Of a DNA stretch of 64,000 nucleotides, positions 8,756 to 16,085 are shown one piece after another. The notes beneath the pieces are model-generated. The model searched no databases and had not been told where the DNA came from. It saw only the letters and a list, made by a program, of their open reading frames with translations. Source of the DNA: Sphingosinicella sp. Its GTDB lineage: Bacteria > Pseudomonadota > Alphaproteobacteria > Sphingomonadales > Sphingomonadaceae. Every line of letters starts with the position of its first letter. The stretch's first letter is position 1. The position numbers and the translations under genes were made by a program. The DNA lies in assembly GCF_013911755.1 (NCBI RefSeq), contig NZ_JACESP010000010.1:49704-113703 (forward strand), given 5' to 3'.

Positions 8756-9705
8756 TCGGGCTTCCCGCGCTCTACACGTTCGCCGGACTTATATTCGCAG
8801 CCTTCGCGCTCGGCAGCCTGCGCGACCGCAGCAATGCCAAGCGGCTGGGGAATGCTGCATTCTGGGGCCTGCTGTCGCTCAGCTTCCTCGCAGGCGATCA
8901 ACTCGGCGATCTCGGCAACGGCGTGCTGGTGCTCGGCCTCGTCGCGCTCGCGGGCGCAGGCGCGCTCGGCAGCGGTTCGGCGAAGTCGACGAGTCCGGAA
9001 GAACGGACGGCGCTTTCGGCAAAGCTCGGCAACCGGCTGTTCCTTCCAGCGCTCGTCATTCCGGTTGCGGCGCTCGTCGGCACCGCGGCGTTCAAGGCGA
9101 TCAGCGTGGGCGGCGAACCGCTCTTTGACCCGAAGCAGGTGACGCTGCTGTCGCTCGGCATCGGGGTCGTGCTCGCGCTTGCCGTCTCCATGCTCTGGCT
9201 GAAGCCGCCGCTGCGCGCGCCGCTTGAGGAAGGGCGGCGCCTGATCGATTCGGTGGGCTGGGCGGCGGTACTGCCGCAGATGCTTGCGGCGCTCGGCGCG
9301 GTGTTCGCGCTGGCGGGCGTCGGCGAGGTGGTGGGCGAGATCGCGGGCGCGCTGATCCCAGATGGCAGCCGGTTTGCAGCGGTCGCGGTGTATGCGTTCG
9401 GCATGGCCGGCTTCACGATGATCATGGGAAACGCCTTTGCCGCCTTCCCCGTCATGGCGGCGGCGATCGGCGTGCCGGTGCTGATCCACGGCATGGGCGG
9501 CAACCCCGCGGTGATCGGCGCGGTTGGGATGCTCGCGGGCTTCTGCGGCACGCTGATGACGCCGATGGCGGCGAACTTCAACATCGTGCCCGCCGCGCTT
9601 CTGGAACTCAAGAATAGGAACGGCGTGATCCGCGCACAGATCGCGACGGCGCTGCCGCTGCTCGCCGTGAACCTCGTCATCATCTATATCTTCGCGTTCC
9701 GATGA
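8752..9705 (+). CDS. DUF979 membrane protein, probable 5-oxoproline transporter subunit
   Basis: A 317-residue polytopic inner-membrane protein with about nine hydrophobic segments. The C-terminal half has the conserved MAGFTMIMGNAFAAFPVMAA and MLAGFCGTLMTPMAANFNIV stretches of DUF979. Its ATG overlaps the DUF969 stop and its own stop overlaps the DUF2891 start, so the three proteins are probably made in step. The transport role is taken from the family pairing, not shown by this sequence. Confidence 0.86.
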   Translation: MIGLPALYTFAGLIFAAFALGSLRDRSNAKRLGNAAFWGLLSLSFLAGDQLGDLGNGVLVLGLVALAGAGALGSGSAKSTSPEERTALSAKLGNRLFLPALVIPVAALVGTAAFKAISVGGEPLFDPKQVTLLSLGIGVVLALAVSMLWLKPPLRAPLEEGRRLIDSVGWAAVLPQMLAALGAVFALAGVGEVVGEIAGALIPDGSRFAAVAVYAFGMAGFTMIMGNAFAAFPVMAAAIGVPVLIHGMGGNPAVIGAVGMLAGFCGTLMTPMAANFNIVPAALLELKNRNGVIRAQIATALPLLAVNLVIIYIFAFR

Positions 9706-10670
9706 GTCTTGACCCTCCTCTCGCCGCCCGCTTCGCGCGCATCGCGCTTGGCCACGTGGGGCAGGAATATCCGAACAAGATGGACCATGTGCTCGACGGC
9801 CCCGCCGACGCGCTGGGGCCGCGCGCGCTGCATCCGATCTTCTACGGCAGCTACGACTGGCATAGCTGCGTGCATAGCTGGTGGCTGCTGCTGACGATCC
9901 GGCGACTTTTTCCCGATCTGCCCGAGAGCCGGGAGATCGCCGCGCGGGCGGACGCGGCGCTGGCAGCGGCGAACGTCGCGGGTGAGATCGCGTATCTGGA
10001 GCGGCCCTCGTCGGCGGGCTTCGAACGGCCGTACGGCTGGGCATGGCTGTTCGCACTGCACGGCGAGGCCGCGCGCCATGCGGACAAGCGCTGGGGCGCG
10101 GCGCTGGCGCCGCTCGCCGAGGTGTTCGCGTCGCGTTTCAAGAGCTATTTCCCGAAGCAGCTCTACCCGATCCGCAGCGGCACGCACGCGAACACGGCAT
10201 TTGCCTTCATTCTTGCGCTGGAGTGGGCGGACACGCACGACGCGGCGATGGCGGCACTGATCCGTGAGCGGGCGGGAACCTATTTCGGGACGGATCGCGA
10301 TTGCCCGGCGTGGGAGCCGGGCGGCGACGAATTCCTCTCTTCGACGATGGTCGAAGCGATGTGCATGAAACGCGCGCTCCCCGGCGACGCGTTTGAACGC
10401 TGGCTCGCGGCTTTCCTGCCGCGCCTTGGCATGGGCGAACCGGCGACGCTGCTTCGCCCCGCCGCCGTGCTCGACCGCAGCGACGGAAAGCTCGTCCACC
10501 TCGACGGCTTCAACTTCACACGCGCGTGGGGCTGGCGCGAACTCGGCGATGCCGACGCGGCGGCGCGGCACCTCGCCGCGAGCCTGCCGCACATTGAGGA
10601 GGACTACATGGGCTCCCACTGGCTGTGCAGTTTCGCGCTGCTCGCCCTGCATCCGGAAGGACGGACATGA
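9702..10670 (+). CDS. DUF2891 domain protein
   Basis: A soluble, helix-rich 322-residue protein with no signal peptide. The stretch HPIFYGSYDWHSCVHSWWLL near residue 45 and the later SGTHANTAFAFILALEWADT are typical of DUF2891, a family related in fold to alpha/alpha-toroid enzymes. Conserved His, Asp and Trp residues in the first stretch suggest an active site, but no reaction is known. It is sandwiched by overlapping start-stop codons between the DUF979 and cyclophilin genes, so it probably works on the substrate imported by DUF969/979. Confidence 0.82.
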   Translation: MSLDPPLAARFARIALGHVGQEYPNKMDHVLDGPADALGPRALHPIFYGSYDWHSCVHSWWLLLTIRRLFPDLPESREIAARADAALAAANVAGEIAYLERPSSAGFERPYGWAWLFALHGEAARHADKRWGAALAPLAEVFASRFKSYFPKQLYPIRSGTHANTAFAFILALEWADTHDAAMAALIRERAGTYFGTDRDCPAWEPGGDEFLSSTMVEAMCMKRALPGDAFERWLAAFLPRLGMGEPATLLRPAAVLDRSDGKLVHLDGFNFTRAWGWRELGDADAAARHLAASLPHIEEDYMGSHWLCSFALLALHPEGRT

Positions 10671-11539
10671 AGGCTTTTATCCCTCTCGCCTGCCTGCTCG
10701 CAGGCTTTGCGCCGCTCTCGTCGCAGGGGGTGATCGACGCCTCTCGGCAGGAGGAATGGCGGCAACTTGTCCCGGAGAACACGCTCTACATGGACGTGGG
10801 CGGGAGCACGGTGGTGTTCGAGCTGGCGCCAGAGCTGGCGCCGAACACCGTCCGCAATATCCGGACGCTGGTGCGCGAGGGTTTCTTCGACGGGCTCAGC
10901 ATCAACCGCGCGCAGGACAATTACGTGGTTCAGTGGGGCGACCCGGACGCGGAAGACCCCGCTAAGCAGCGCAAGCAGGGCATCCCCGCGACGCTTGCCC
11001 CCGAATTCGGCATCCCGGCGGCGGGCACAGCCTTCACGGCGATTCCCGGCCCGGACGGCTTCGGCGAGCCCGGATTCGTGAACGGCTTCGCGGCGACGCG
11101 CAAGGACGGCGCGGTCTGGGCGACGCACTGCTACGCCGCGCTCGGCGTCGGGCGCGCGGAGGCTGCGGATAGCGGCAACGGCAGCGAGCTTTATGTCGTG
11201 ATCGGCCACGCGCCGCGTCACCTCGACCGCAACGTCACGATCGTCGGCCGCGCGATTTCGGGCGTCGAGGCGCTTTCCAGCCTGAAGCGCGGCAGCGGAG
11301 CGCTCGGCTTTTACGAAACGGCGGCCGAGCGCGTACCCATCACGCGCATCCGATTGGGCAGCGACGTGCCCGCAGGCGAGCGCCTCGACATCGAGATCAT
11401 GCGCACCGACAGCGCTTCGTTCGCGCGCTATGTGGACACCCGCGCGCACCGCACGCGCGACGGCTGGTTCGTGCACGAGCCGGGATTCATCGACCTCTGC
11501 AATGTGCGCGTACCGCAGCGCGCGCGTGTCCGGCCCTGA
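10667..11539 (+). CDS. Exported cyclophilin-type peptidyl-prolyl isomerase
   Basis: A 290-residue protein with a short signal peptide ([20 protein letters not shown]) and a cyclophilin domain from about residue 35: [47 protein letters not shown]. The Arg of [15 protein letters not shown] fits the catalytic arginine of the family. The domain carries insertions ([20 protein letters not shown]) and an added C-terminal region. Start is the ATG at 10667, overlapping the DUF2891 stop. It presumably aids periplasmic folding; its link with the DUF969/979/2891 genes is unexplained. Confidence 0.87.
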   Translation: MKAFIPLACLLAGFAPLSSQGVIDASRQEEWRQLVPENTLYMDVGGSTVVFELAPELAPNTVRNIRTLVREGFFDGLSINRAQDNYVVQWGDPDAEDPAKQRKQGIPATLAPEFGIPAAGTAFTAIPGPDGFGEPGFVNGFAATRKDGAVWATHCYAALGVGRAEAADSGNGSELYVVIGHAPRHLDRNVTIVGRAISGVEALSSLKRGSGALGFYETAAERVPITRIRLGSDVPAGERLDIEIMRTDSASFARYVDTRAHRTRDGWFVHEPGFIDLCNVRVPQRARVRP

Positions 11540-11646
11540 ACGCCTGGCCGCAAATAGCTTGTCCGTTCGGTCAATCGGTCGCAGGTGAGCCGCAAGTATG
11601 GCAGTATAATTCAAAATAATGCTAAAGACGTGAGCAGAAGCGGACA

Positions 11647-11660
11647 TTGACCGGAATCAA
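11647..11660 (+). promoter_or_regulatory. FNR/FixK-type box before the fnr gene
   Basis: TTGACCGGAATCAA fits the TTGAY-N4-RTCAA consensus. It ends 9 bases before the ATG at 11670, too close for class II activation of that start, so it would more probably repress (autoregulate) the gene. Confidence 0.6.
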
Positions 11661-11669
11661 GTCCGGCAC

Positions 11670-12386
11670 ATGGAGCGGTGGTTGACCAAAGTTTGCGAAG
11701 ATTGCGTTGTTCGCGACCGGTCGCTGTGCGGCACGCTCGATGACGCCGCGCTGACGGAAATGTCGCGCCTGGGGCGCAGGCGCAAGCTTGCCGCGGGCGA
11801 GTCGCTGCAGTTCGAGGGCGATGACAACATCCTGTGCGCGAACGTGCTGGGCGGTGTGCTGAAGCTCAGCTCGCTCACCCCTTCGGGCGACGCGCAGACC
11901 GTCGGGCTGCTTTACCCTGCCGACTTCATCGGGCGACCCTACGCCGACACGGTGGACCACGACATCACCGCGCTGACCGAAGCCGAGGTGTGCATCTTCG
12001 CGCGCGCGCCGTTCGAGCGCATGATGGCGGAGAACATGCAGCTTGAACGTCAGCTGCTCGAACGCACGCTGAGCGAGCTTGAACGCAGCCGCCGCTGGCT
12101 GCTGTTCCTGGGCCGCAAGAGCGCGAGCGCGCGGCTCGCGGGGCTGCTCATCGATATCGACCGGCGCATGGCGCAAACGGGCTGCGGCGCCGACCTCGGC
12201 GTCGGCCAGTTGATCCAGCTTCCGCTGACCCGCACCGAAATGGCGGACGTGCTCGGCCTTACCATCGAGACGGTGAGCCGCGAACTCGGCAAGCTGAAGG
12301 ACGCGGGTGTGATCGCCACCGAAGGCCGCCGCGGCCTCCGCATCCTGAAACCGGCCGCGCTCAAGACCATCATGGACAGCGAATAG
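11670..12386 (+). CDS. fnrL: FNR-type oxygen-sensing transcription regulator
   Basis: Crp/Fnr-family regulator of 238 residues. The N-terminus has Cys9, Cys12 and Cys20 (CEDCVVRDRSLC, the C-x2-C-x7-C spacing of alphaproteobacterial FnrL), and Cys108 in EVCIFARAPF is the expected fourth ligand of an oxygen-labile 4Fe-4S cluster. A cyclic-nucleotide-binding-like domain spans about 25-140. The C-terminal winged helix contains TRTEMADVLGLTIETVSREL, the FNR recognition helix. It probably activates the cbb3 oxidase genes at 60 kb, which have a matching box. Confidence 0.92.
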   Translation: MERWLTKVCEDCVVRDRSLCGTLDDAALTEMSRLGRRRKLAAGESLQFEGDDNILCANVLGGVLKLSSLTPSGDAQTVGLLYPADFIGRPYADTVDHDITALTEAEVCIFARAPFERMMAENMQLERQLLERTLSELERSRRWLLFLGRKSASARLAGLLIDIDRRMAQTGCGADLGVGQLIQLPLTRTEMADVLGLTIETVSRELGKLKDAGVIATEGRRGLRILKPAALKTIMDSE

Positions 12387-12390
12387 GCGC

Positions 12391-13020
12391 CTATTCGGAC
12401 TGCTTGCGGTAGGTGAGGCGCCCGTTGCCGCGCAGCATCACCAGATCATCGCCTTCGACGACGAGCGGCTGGTCCTTGAACGGGGGCTGGCCGAGGCTGT
12501 TCGGAACGAGGCGGAAGGTGAGATCGTTCGCCCCAGCGAGATCGACCGGGAACGGCGCCGACAGGAAATCGAAAACGCCGAGCCCGAGCCGGAGCGACGT
12601 AACGCGAATCCCTTCCCCGAGGCTCGGCATGTAGCCGTAGGACTGCGTATAGCCCTGAACCTCCTGGCCTTCCGCGAGCGTCAGGATCACGTCCACGGGC
12701 CAGCTCATCGGCGAACCGTCCGGCCCCGTCACCTGCACGCGGAGCGGAAACTCTGCACTGCGCGTCGCCGAGACCGGCTCGAAGACGGGCGACTTCCATT
12801 CGGGCTCGGTGGTGAGCAGGATGCGGTTGCCGTCGCGCACCCAGCGGCCCTCCCCCACCTCGTCGAGCGCACCGTAGGTAAGGCCGTAGCGGAAGCGACC
12901 ATCGGCGGTGAGTTCGAGGCCCGAAGCGGCCTCGCGAACGCCTTCGAGACGGTAGACGCCCTCGACCCCCGCAAACGCGGGTGAGGCGGCCAGGAGCAGC
13001 AGGGCTGCGAGGCTTTTCAT
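12391..13020 (-). CDS. Exported protein of unknown function
   Basis: A 209-residue protein with a clear signal peptide (MKSLAALLLLAASPAFAGVE, cleavage near AFA). The mature part is predicted to be mostly beta strand (GLELTADGRFRYGLTYGALD, RWVRDGNRILLTTEPEW), resembling lipocalin-like proteins of unknown role, and it has no catalytic motif. The start ATG at 13018-13020 overlaps the stop of the DUF2238 gene, so the two are co-transcribed and translationally coupled. It ends 5 bases from the convergent fnr gene. Confidence 0.75.
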   Translation of the reverse strand: MKSLAALLLLAASPAFAGVEGVYRLEGVREAASGLELTADGRFRYGLTYGALDEVGEGRWVRDGNRILLTTEPEWKSPVFEPVSATRSAEFPLRVQVTGPDGSPMSWPVDVILTLAEGQEVQGYTQSYGYMPSLGEGIRVTSLRLGLGVFDFLSAPFPVDLAGANDLTFRLVPNSLGQPPFKDQPLVVEGDDLVMLRGNGRLTYRKQSE

Positions 13021-13634
13021 GTTCGTCTCCCGAAAAGAAAGTGCGCGGCGAGCGCGAGCGCTGCCCCCGCCACAGCGAGCGCGCTGTCCTTGTGCGCATC
13101 GAAGACATCGCCCTGCGTGCCCATGAACGCAAGACCGAGATCGGGCGCCACGACAAGCATCGCCGCCCATTCGAGCAGTTCGTAGATCGTGGAGAGCGCC
13201 GCGATCCACATCCAGGCCGACAGATGGGTCCATACCCGGCCCGCCGCACCAAAGTGCGCCACGGTTTCCCGCATGGGCAGAGCAAGCAGCAGACCGAAGA
13301 GAAGGTGTACGAGCCGGTCGTAGGGATTGCGGACCGTGCCGCCGAGCTCTTTCAGCCAGAAGCCGAAAGGCGCTTCGGAATAGGTGTAGTGCGCGCCGTA
13401 GACATGCGCGGCGAGGAACAGGAACACCGCCAGCGTCGAGAGGCGCGAGAAGCCGACGCGGCGGTCGAGCCACACGAAGATCGGCAGACCCGCGAAGACC
13501 AGCAGGTTTTCAAGCAGCCAGTCCTCCCGATAACTCGGCGCAACGGCAAGCCAGCCCCACAACACGGCGAAACCGGCGACCAGCGGCGCGCGGACCGAAT
13601 CGCGAAAAAATCCATATTGGGGGCAAGCGTTCAT
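13017..13634 (-). CDS. DUF2238 (YjdF-type) membrane protein
   Basis: A 205-residue inner-membrane protein with about six membrane segments (PLVAGFAVLWGWLAVA, LLVFAGLPIFVW, LSTLAVFLFLAAHVYGAHYT and others). The conserved RLVHLLFGLLLALPMRE, and the loop GTQGDVFDAHKDSALAVAGA near the C-terminus, are the DUF2238 signature. Its function is unknown. It is first in a two-gene unit with the exported protein downstream, and is divergent from the VOC gene. A TGCACG-GGAA-CGTGCA palindrome (13676-13691) lies in the intervening region. Confidence 0.85.
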   Translation of the reverse strand: MNACPQYGFFRDSVRAPLVAGFAVLWGWLAVAPSYREDWLLENLLVFAGLPIFVWLDRRVGFSRLSTLAVFLFLAAHVYGAHYTYSEAPFGFWLKELGGTVRNPYDRLVHLLFGLLLALPMRETVAHFGAAGRVWTHLSAWMWIAALSTIYELLEWAAMLVVAPDLGLAFMGTQGDVFDAHKDSALAVAGAALALAAHFLFGRRT

Positions 13635-13743
13635 GCCGCGCGCGAATCAAGCCAGATGATTGTAAAAACAAAGCTTGCACGGGAACGTGCAGGGGTCAAA
13701 AGCAGAAAAAAGTCGGCAGCAGGTCGGCAAACGTCGGGGTGAC

Positions 13744-14652
13744 ATGTTCGATACGCACGGCCGCATCAAGTGCGGCACGCTCTCCGTGCCCGATTTCCAG
13801 GGTTCGCTTGCCGACTGGACGATCCTTCTCGGCTATCAATGTATCGAAACGGGCAAGGTGCCGATCGAGCTGGCGAACGGCTGGGGCGCCATCAAGACGC
13901 TCGGCGCACGCACGGCGCTGCTCGCCCCGCCCGGCGGCGGCGACACCGCGTTCATCCGGCTCGTCGAGCAGCCCGCCGTGCTCGCGTACCTGCCGATGCG
14001 GACATACGGCTGGGTCGGCTATGAGCTTACCGTGCGCGACGTCCCCTCGCTCCACGACCGGCTGCGCGGCAGTAGCATCCGCACCCTGACCCCGCCCGAG
14101 CGCGCACCGGACGGCAACGGCTGGACGCCCATCGAAGCGACCGGACGCGCGGGCGAAGTGCTGTTCTTCAACGCCGTGACCGACACGCTGCGCGACCTCG
14201 AATTCCCGCGCGCGGTCGCCGATGTCGACCGCATCATGGTCGCCATGCTCGCTGCCGCCGATCGTGCCGCCGCCGTGCGCTTCCATGTCGACGCATTGGG
14301 GTTTTCGGAAGGCGGCACATTCCGGCTACCCTATCCCATCATCAACACCGCCTTCGGGCTTCCGCCCGAGACGGAGAGCGAGGCGACGGTGATCAGCGTG
14401 GGACGCATGCCGGTGTGCGAGATCGACCAGTTCCCGCCCGGAACGACGGAGCGCAAGCAGCTGCTCGGCTACCTGCCGCCCGGAAACGCCATGGTGAGCT
14501 TCGCAGTGCGTTCGCTCGACGCGATCCGCGCGCCGCTGATCGCGCCGCCGGAGGCGCTGGACGGGCCGCTCTATGCCGGGCGCCGCACCGCCTGCACGCG
14601 CGGAGCGGCGGGCGAACTCATCGAGCTGATCGAAGTGGGCGGCGGGTTCTGA
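13744..14652 (+). CDS. VOC-fold (glyoxalase/bleomycin-resistance superfamily) protein
   Basis: A 302-residue protein with two tandem VOC-type halves: KCGTLSVPDFQGSLADWTIL at the N-terminus, and a second unit from about residue 158 (DVDRIMVAMLAAADRAAAVR, HVDALGFSEGGTFRLPY). The metal-binding His/Glu pattern is poorly kept, so enzyme activity is uncertain. The start ATG at 13744 is chosen because the upstream in-frame extension is unlike coding sequence. It overlaps the methyltransferase start (TGATG). Confidence 0.72.
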   Translation: MFDTHGRIKCGTLSVPDFQGSLADWTILLGYQCIETGKVPIELANGWGAIKTLGARTALLAPPGGGDTAFIRLVEQPAVLAYLPMRTYGWVGYELTVRDVPSLHDRLRGSSIRTLTPPERAPDGNGWTPIEATGRAGEVLFFNAVTDTLRDLEFPRAVADVDRIMVAMLAAADRAAAVRFHVDALGFSEGGTFRLPYPIINTAFGLPPETESEATVISVGRMPVCEIDQFPPGTTERKQLLGYLPPGNAMVSFAVRSLDAIRAPLIAPPEALDGPLYAGRRTACTRGAAGELIELIEVGGGF

Positions 14653-15278
14653 TGGATTCCGAGCCTTCGGTCGCCGAGCGCATCCGCCAGTCCCGGCGCC
14701 GGATACAGAGCGAATCGGAAGACGCGCTGCGCTTCCTTGGACGCCTGCGCAACGCCCGGATGGTGGGCGCGGTGGCGCCGAGCGGGCCCGCGCTCGCGCG
14801 GCGCATCGTTTCGGGCATCGACCCGGCGCGCGGCGCGGTGCTGGAGGTCGGCGCGGGGACCGGCGTGTTCACCGCGGCGCTCATCGCACGCGGGGTGCCG
14901 GCCGAGGCGCTGACCGCGGTGGAGGCCGATCCTGTCTTCGCGGCGCTGCTGCGGGCGCGGTTTCCGGAAGTCGAGATCGTGGAGGGCCGCGCGGAGGACG
15001 TGCTGGGCGAGGGCGGCCCGCTTGCCGACCGGCGCTATGCCGACGCCGTCAGCGGCCTGCCGCTTCTCAATTTCCCCCCCACGCTCAGGCGGCGTATCCT
15101 GGAGGCGATCTTCGCCCGGCTTATGGAGGATGGTGCGCTCTATCAGTTCACCTACGGCCCGCGCGCACCGCTCGGGCGTGGCAGCCTCGCCGCGCTCGGC
15201 CTCGTTGCCGAGCCGGCGGGCCGCGTGTGGCGCAACCTGCCGCCCGCAACCGTGTACCGGATCCGGCGCCACGCCTGA
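14652..15278 (+). CDS. PmtA-like SAM-dependent methyltransferase
   Basis: A 208-residue class I methyltransferase. The SAM-binding motif I is GAVLEVGAGTGVFTAALIAR, preceded by MVGAVAPSGPALARRIVSGI, which is like the N-terminus of alphaproteobacterial phospholipid N-methyltransferases. The later SGLPLLNFPPTLRRRILEAI and GALYQFTYGPRAPL also fit PmtA. The likely reaction is stepwise methylation of phosphatidylethanolamine toward phosphatidylcholine at the membrane, although rRNA-dimethylase-like relatives exist. It is coupled to the preceding VOC gene by TGATG. Confidence 0.78.
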   Translation: MDSEPSVAERIRQSRRRIQSESEDALRFLGRLRNARMVGAVAPSGPALARRIVSGIDPARGAVLEVGAGTGVFTAALIARGVPAEALTAVEADPVFAALLRARFPEVEIVEGRAEDVLGEGGPLADRRYADAVSGLPLLNFPPTLRRRILEAIFARLMEDGALYQFTYGPRAPLGRGSLAALGLVAEPAGRVWRNLPPATVYRIRRHA

Positions 15279-15317
15279 CTGTCTTGCGCGATCAAGACAG
15301 TGCGCTAGACTTGACGC

Positions 15318-15638
15318 ATGGCACAGCCTGTCTGCTTCGACATTCCGCACCGCCTCGGCCGCGACGAGGCCCGCCGCCGCATGGACAAGGGGCTCGGCGA
15401 TCTCGACCGGGCGATGCCGTTCGCCTCGCGCATCGGCAAGACATGGCAGGGCGACCGGCTGGTGATCGAGGTGACGGCGCTGGGACAGGTGACGACCGCG
15501 AACCTCGACGTGGCCGAAGACCGGGTCAGCATTGAGCTCGCGCTCCCCGGCCTGCTCGGCATGTTCGGCGAGAAGATCGCCGGCGTTTTCCGCAAGCGCA
15601 CGACCGAACTGCTCACCGACGGCCGGACCGACGCCTGA
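15318..15638 (+). CDS. Polyhydroxyalkanoic acid system family small protein
   Basis: A 106-residue protein of the PHA-granule-region family. It begins MAQPVCFDIPHRLGRDEARR and contains WQGDRLVIEVTALGQVTTAN and a C-terminal GMFGEKIAGVFRKRTTELL. Members occur in proteobacteria both with and without PHA synthesis; here no phaC or phasin is nearby, so a direct role in PHA storage is not shown. It overlaps the next gene (ATGATG). Confidence 0.82.
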   Translation: MAQPVCFDIPHRLGRDEARRRMDKGLGDLDRAMPFASRIGKTWQGDRLVIEVTALGQVTTANLDVAEDRVSIELALPGLLGMFGEKIAGVFRKRTTELLTDGRTDA

Positions 15639-16003
15639 TGCTGGCCGCCCTGCTCCTTCTTGCCGCCGCCGCCGAAACGCCGGACGCGATGGCAGTCTAC
15701 CGCGAGGCCACGCGCGCCGAACGCCCGTGCCGCGAAGCGGCGGCACGCGGCGAGATCATCGTGTGTGCACGGCGCGACAGCGTCTATCGCGTGCCGTTTC
15801 GCGAGGCCGACCCCGGCAGCCGCGCCGCACGCGCCGCGAATGTCGCGGCCGAGCGCGAAAAGCTGCACGGGCGCGCGGTTGATGCTGGCGGTATCATGAG
15901 CTGCTCTGCCGTGGGGCCGGGCGGCTTCACCGGCTGCACCAAGGGCATCGACCTCATCGGCTCTGCAAAGACGGTTCTACGCGCGGTCGATATCATCGAC
16001 TAG
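15638..16003 (+). CDS. Small exported protein of unknown function
   Basis: A 121-residue protein beginning with a short hydrophobic signal-like segment (MLAALLLLAAAAETPDAM). The mature part has paired cysteines in PCREAAARGEIIVCARRDSV and again in SCSAVGPGGFTGCTKG, suggesting disulfides in the periplasm. The arrangement CREAA...EIIVCARRD resembles a short conserved hypothetical family of sphingomonads (from memory). It is coupled by ATGA to the PHA-family gene. No function is assigned. Confidence 0.6.
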   Translation: MLAALLLLAAAAETPDAMAVYREATRAERPCREAAARGEIIVCARRDSVYRVPFREADPGSRAARAANVAAEREKLHGRAVDAGGIMSCSAVGPGGFTGCTKGIDLIGSAKTVLRAVDIID

Positions 16004-16085
16004 CGCCGACCCTCATCGCACACCGCTTGCGAAGCGCGGCGCGGGAAGGCAAGAGGCGGGGTCTTGTTTCCGGGAAAGGTCGCGT

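Noticed and set aside
7385-10652. Several 300-470-codon minus-strand frames opposite the DUF969/979/2891 genes
   Set aside because: The plus-strand proteins show membrane segments and family motifs and overlap as an operon. The opposite frames are composition artefacts.
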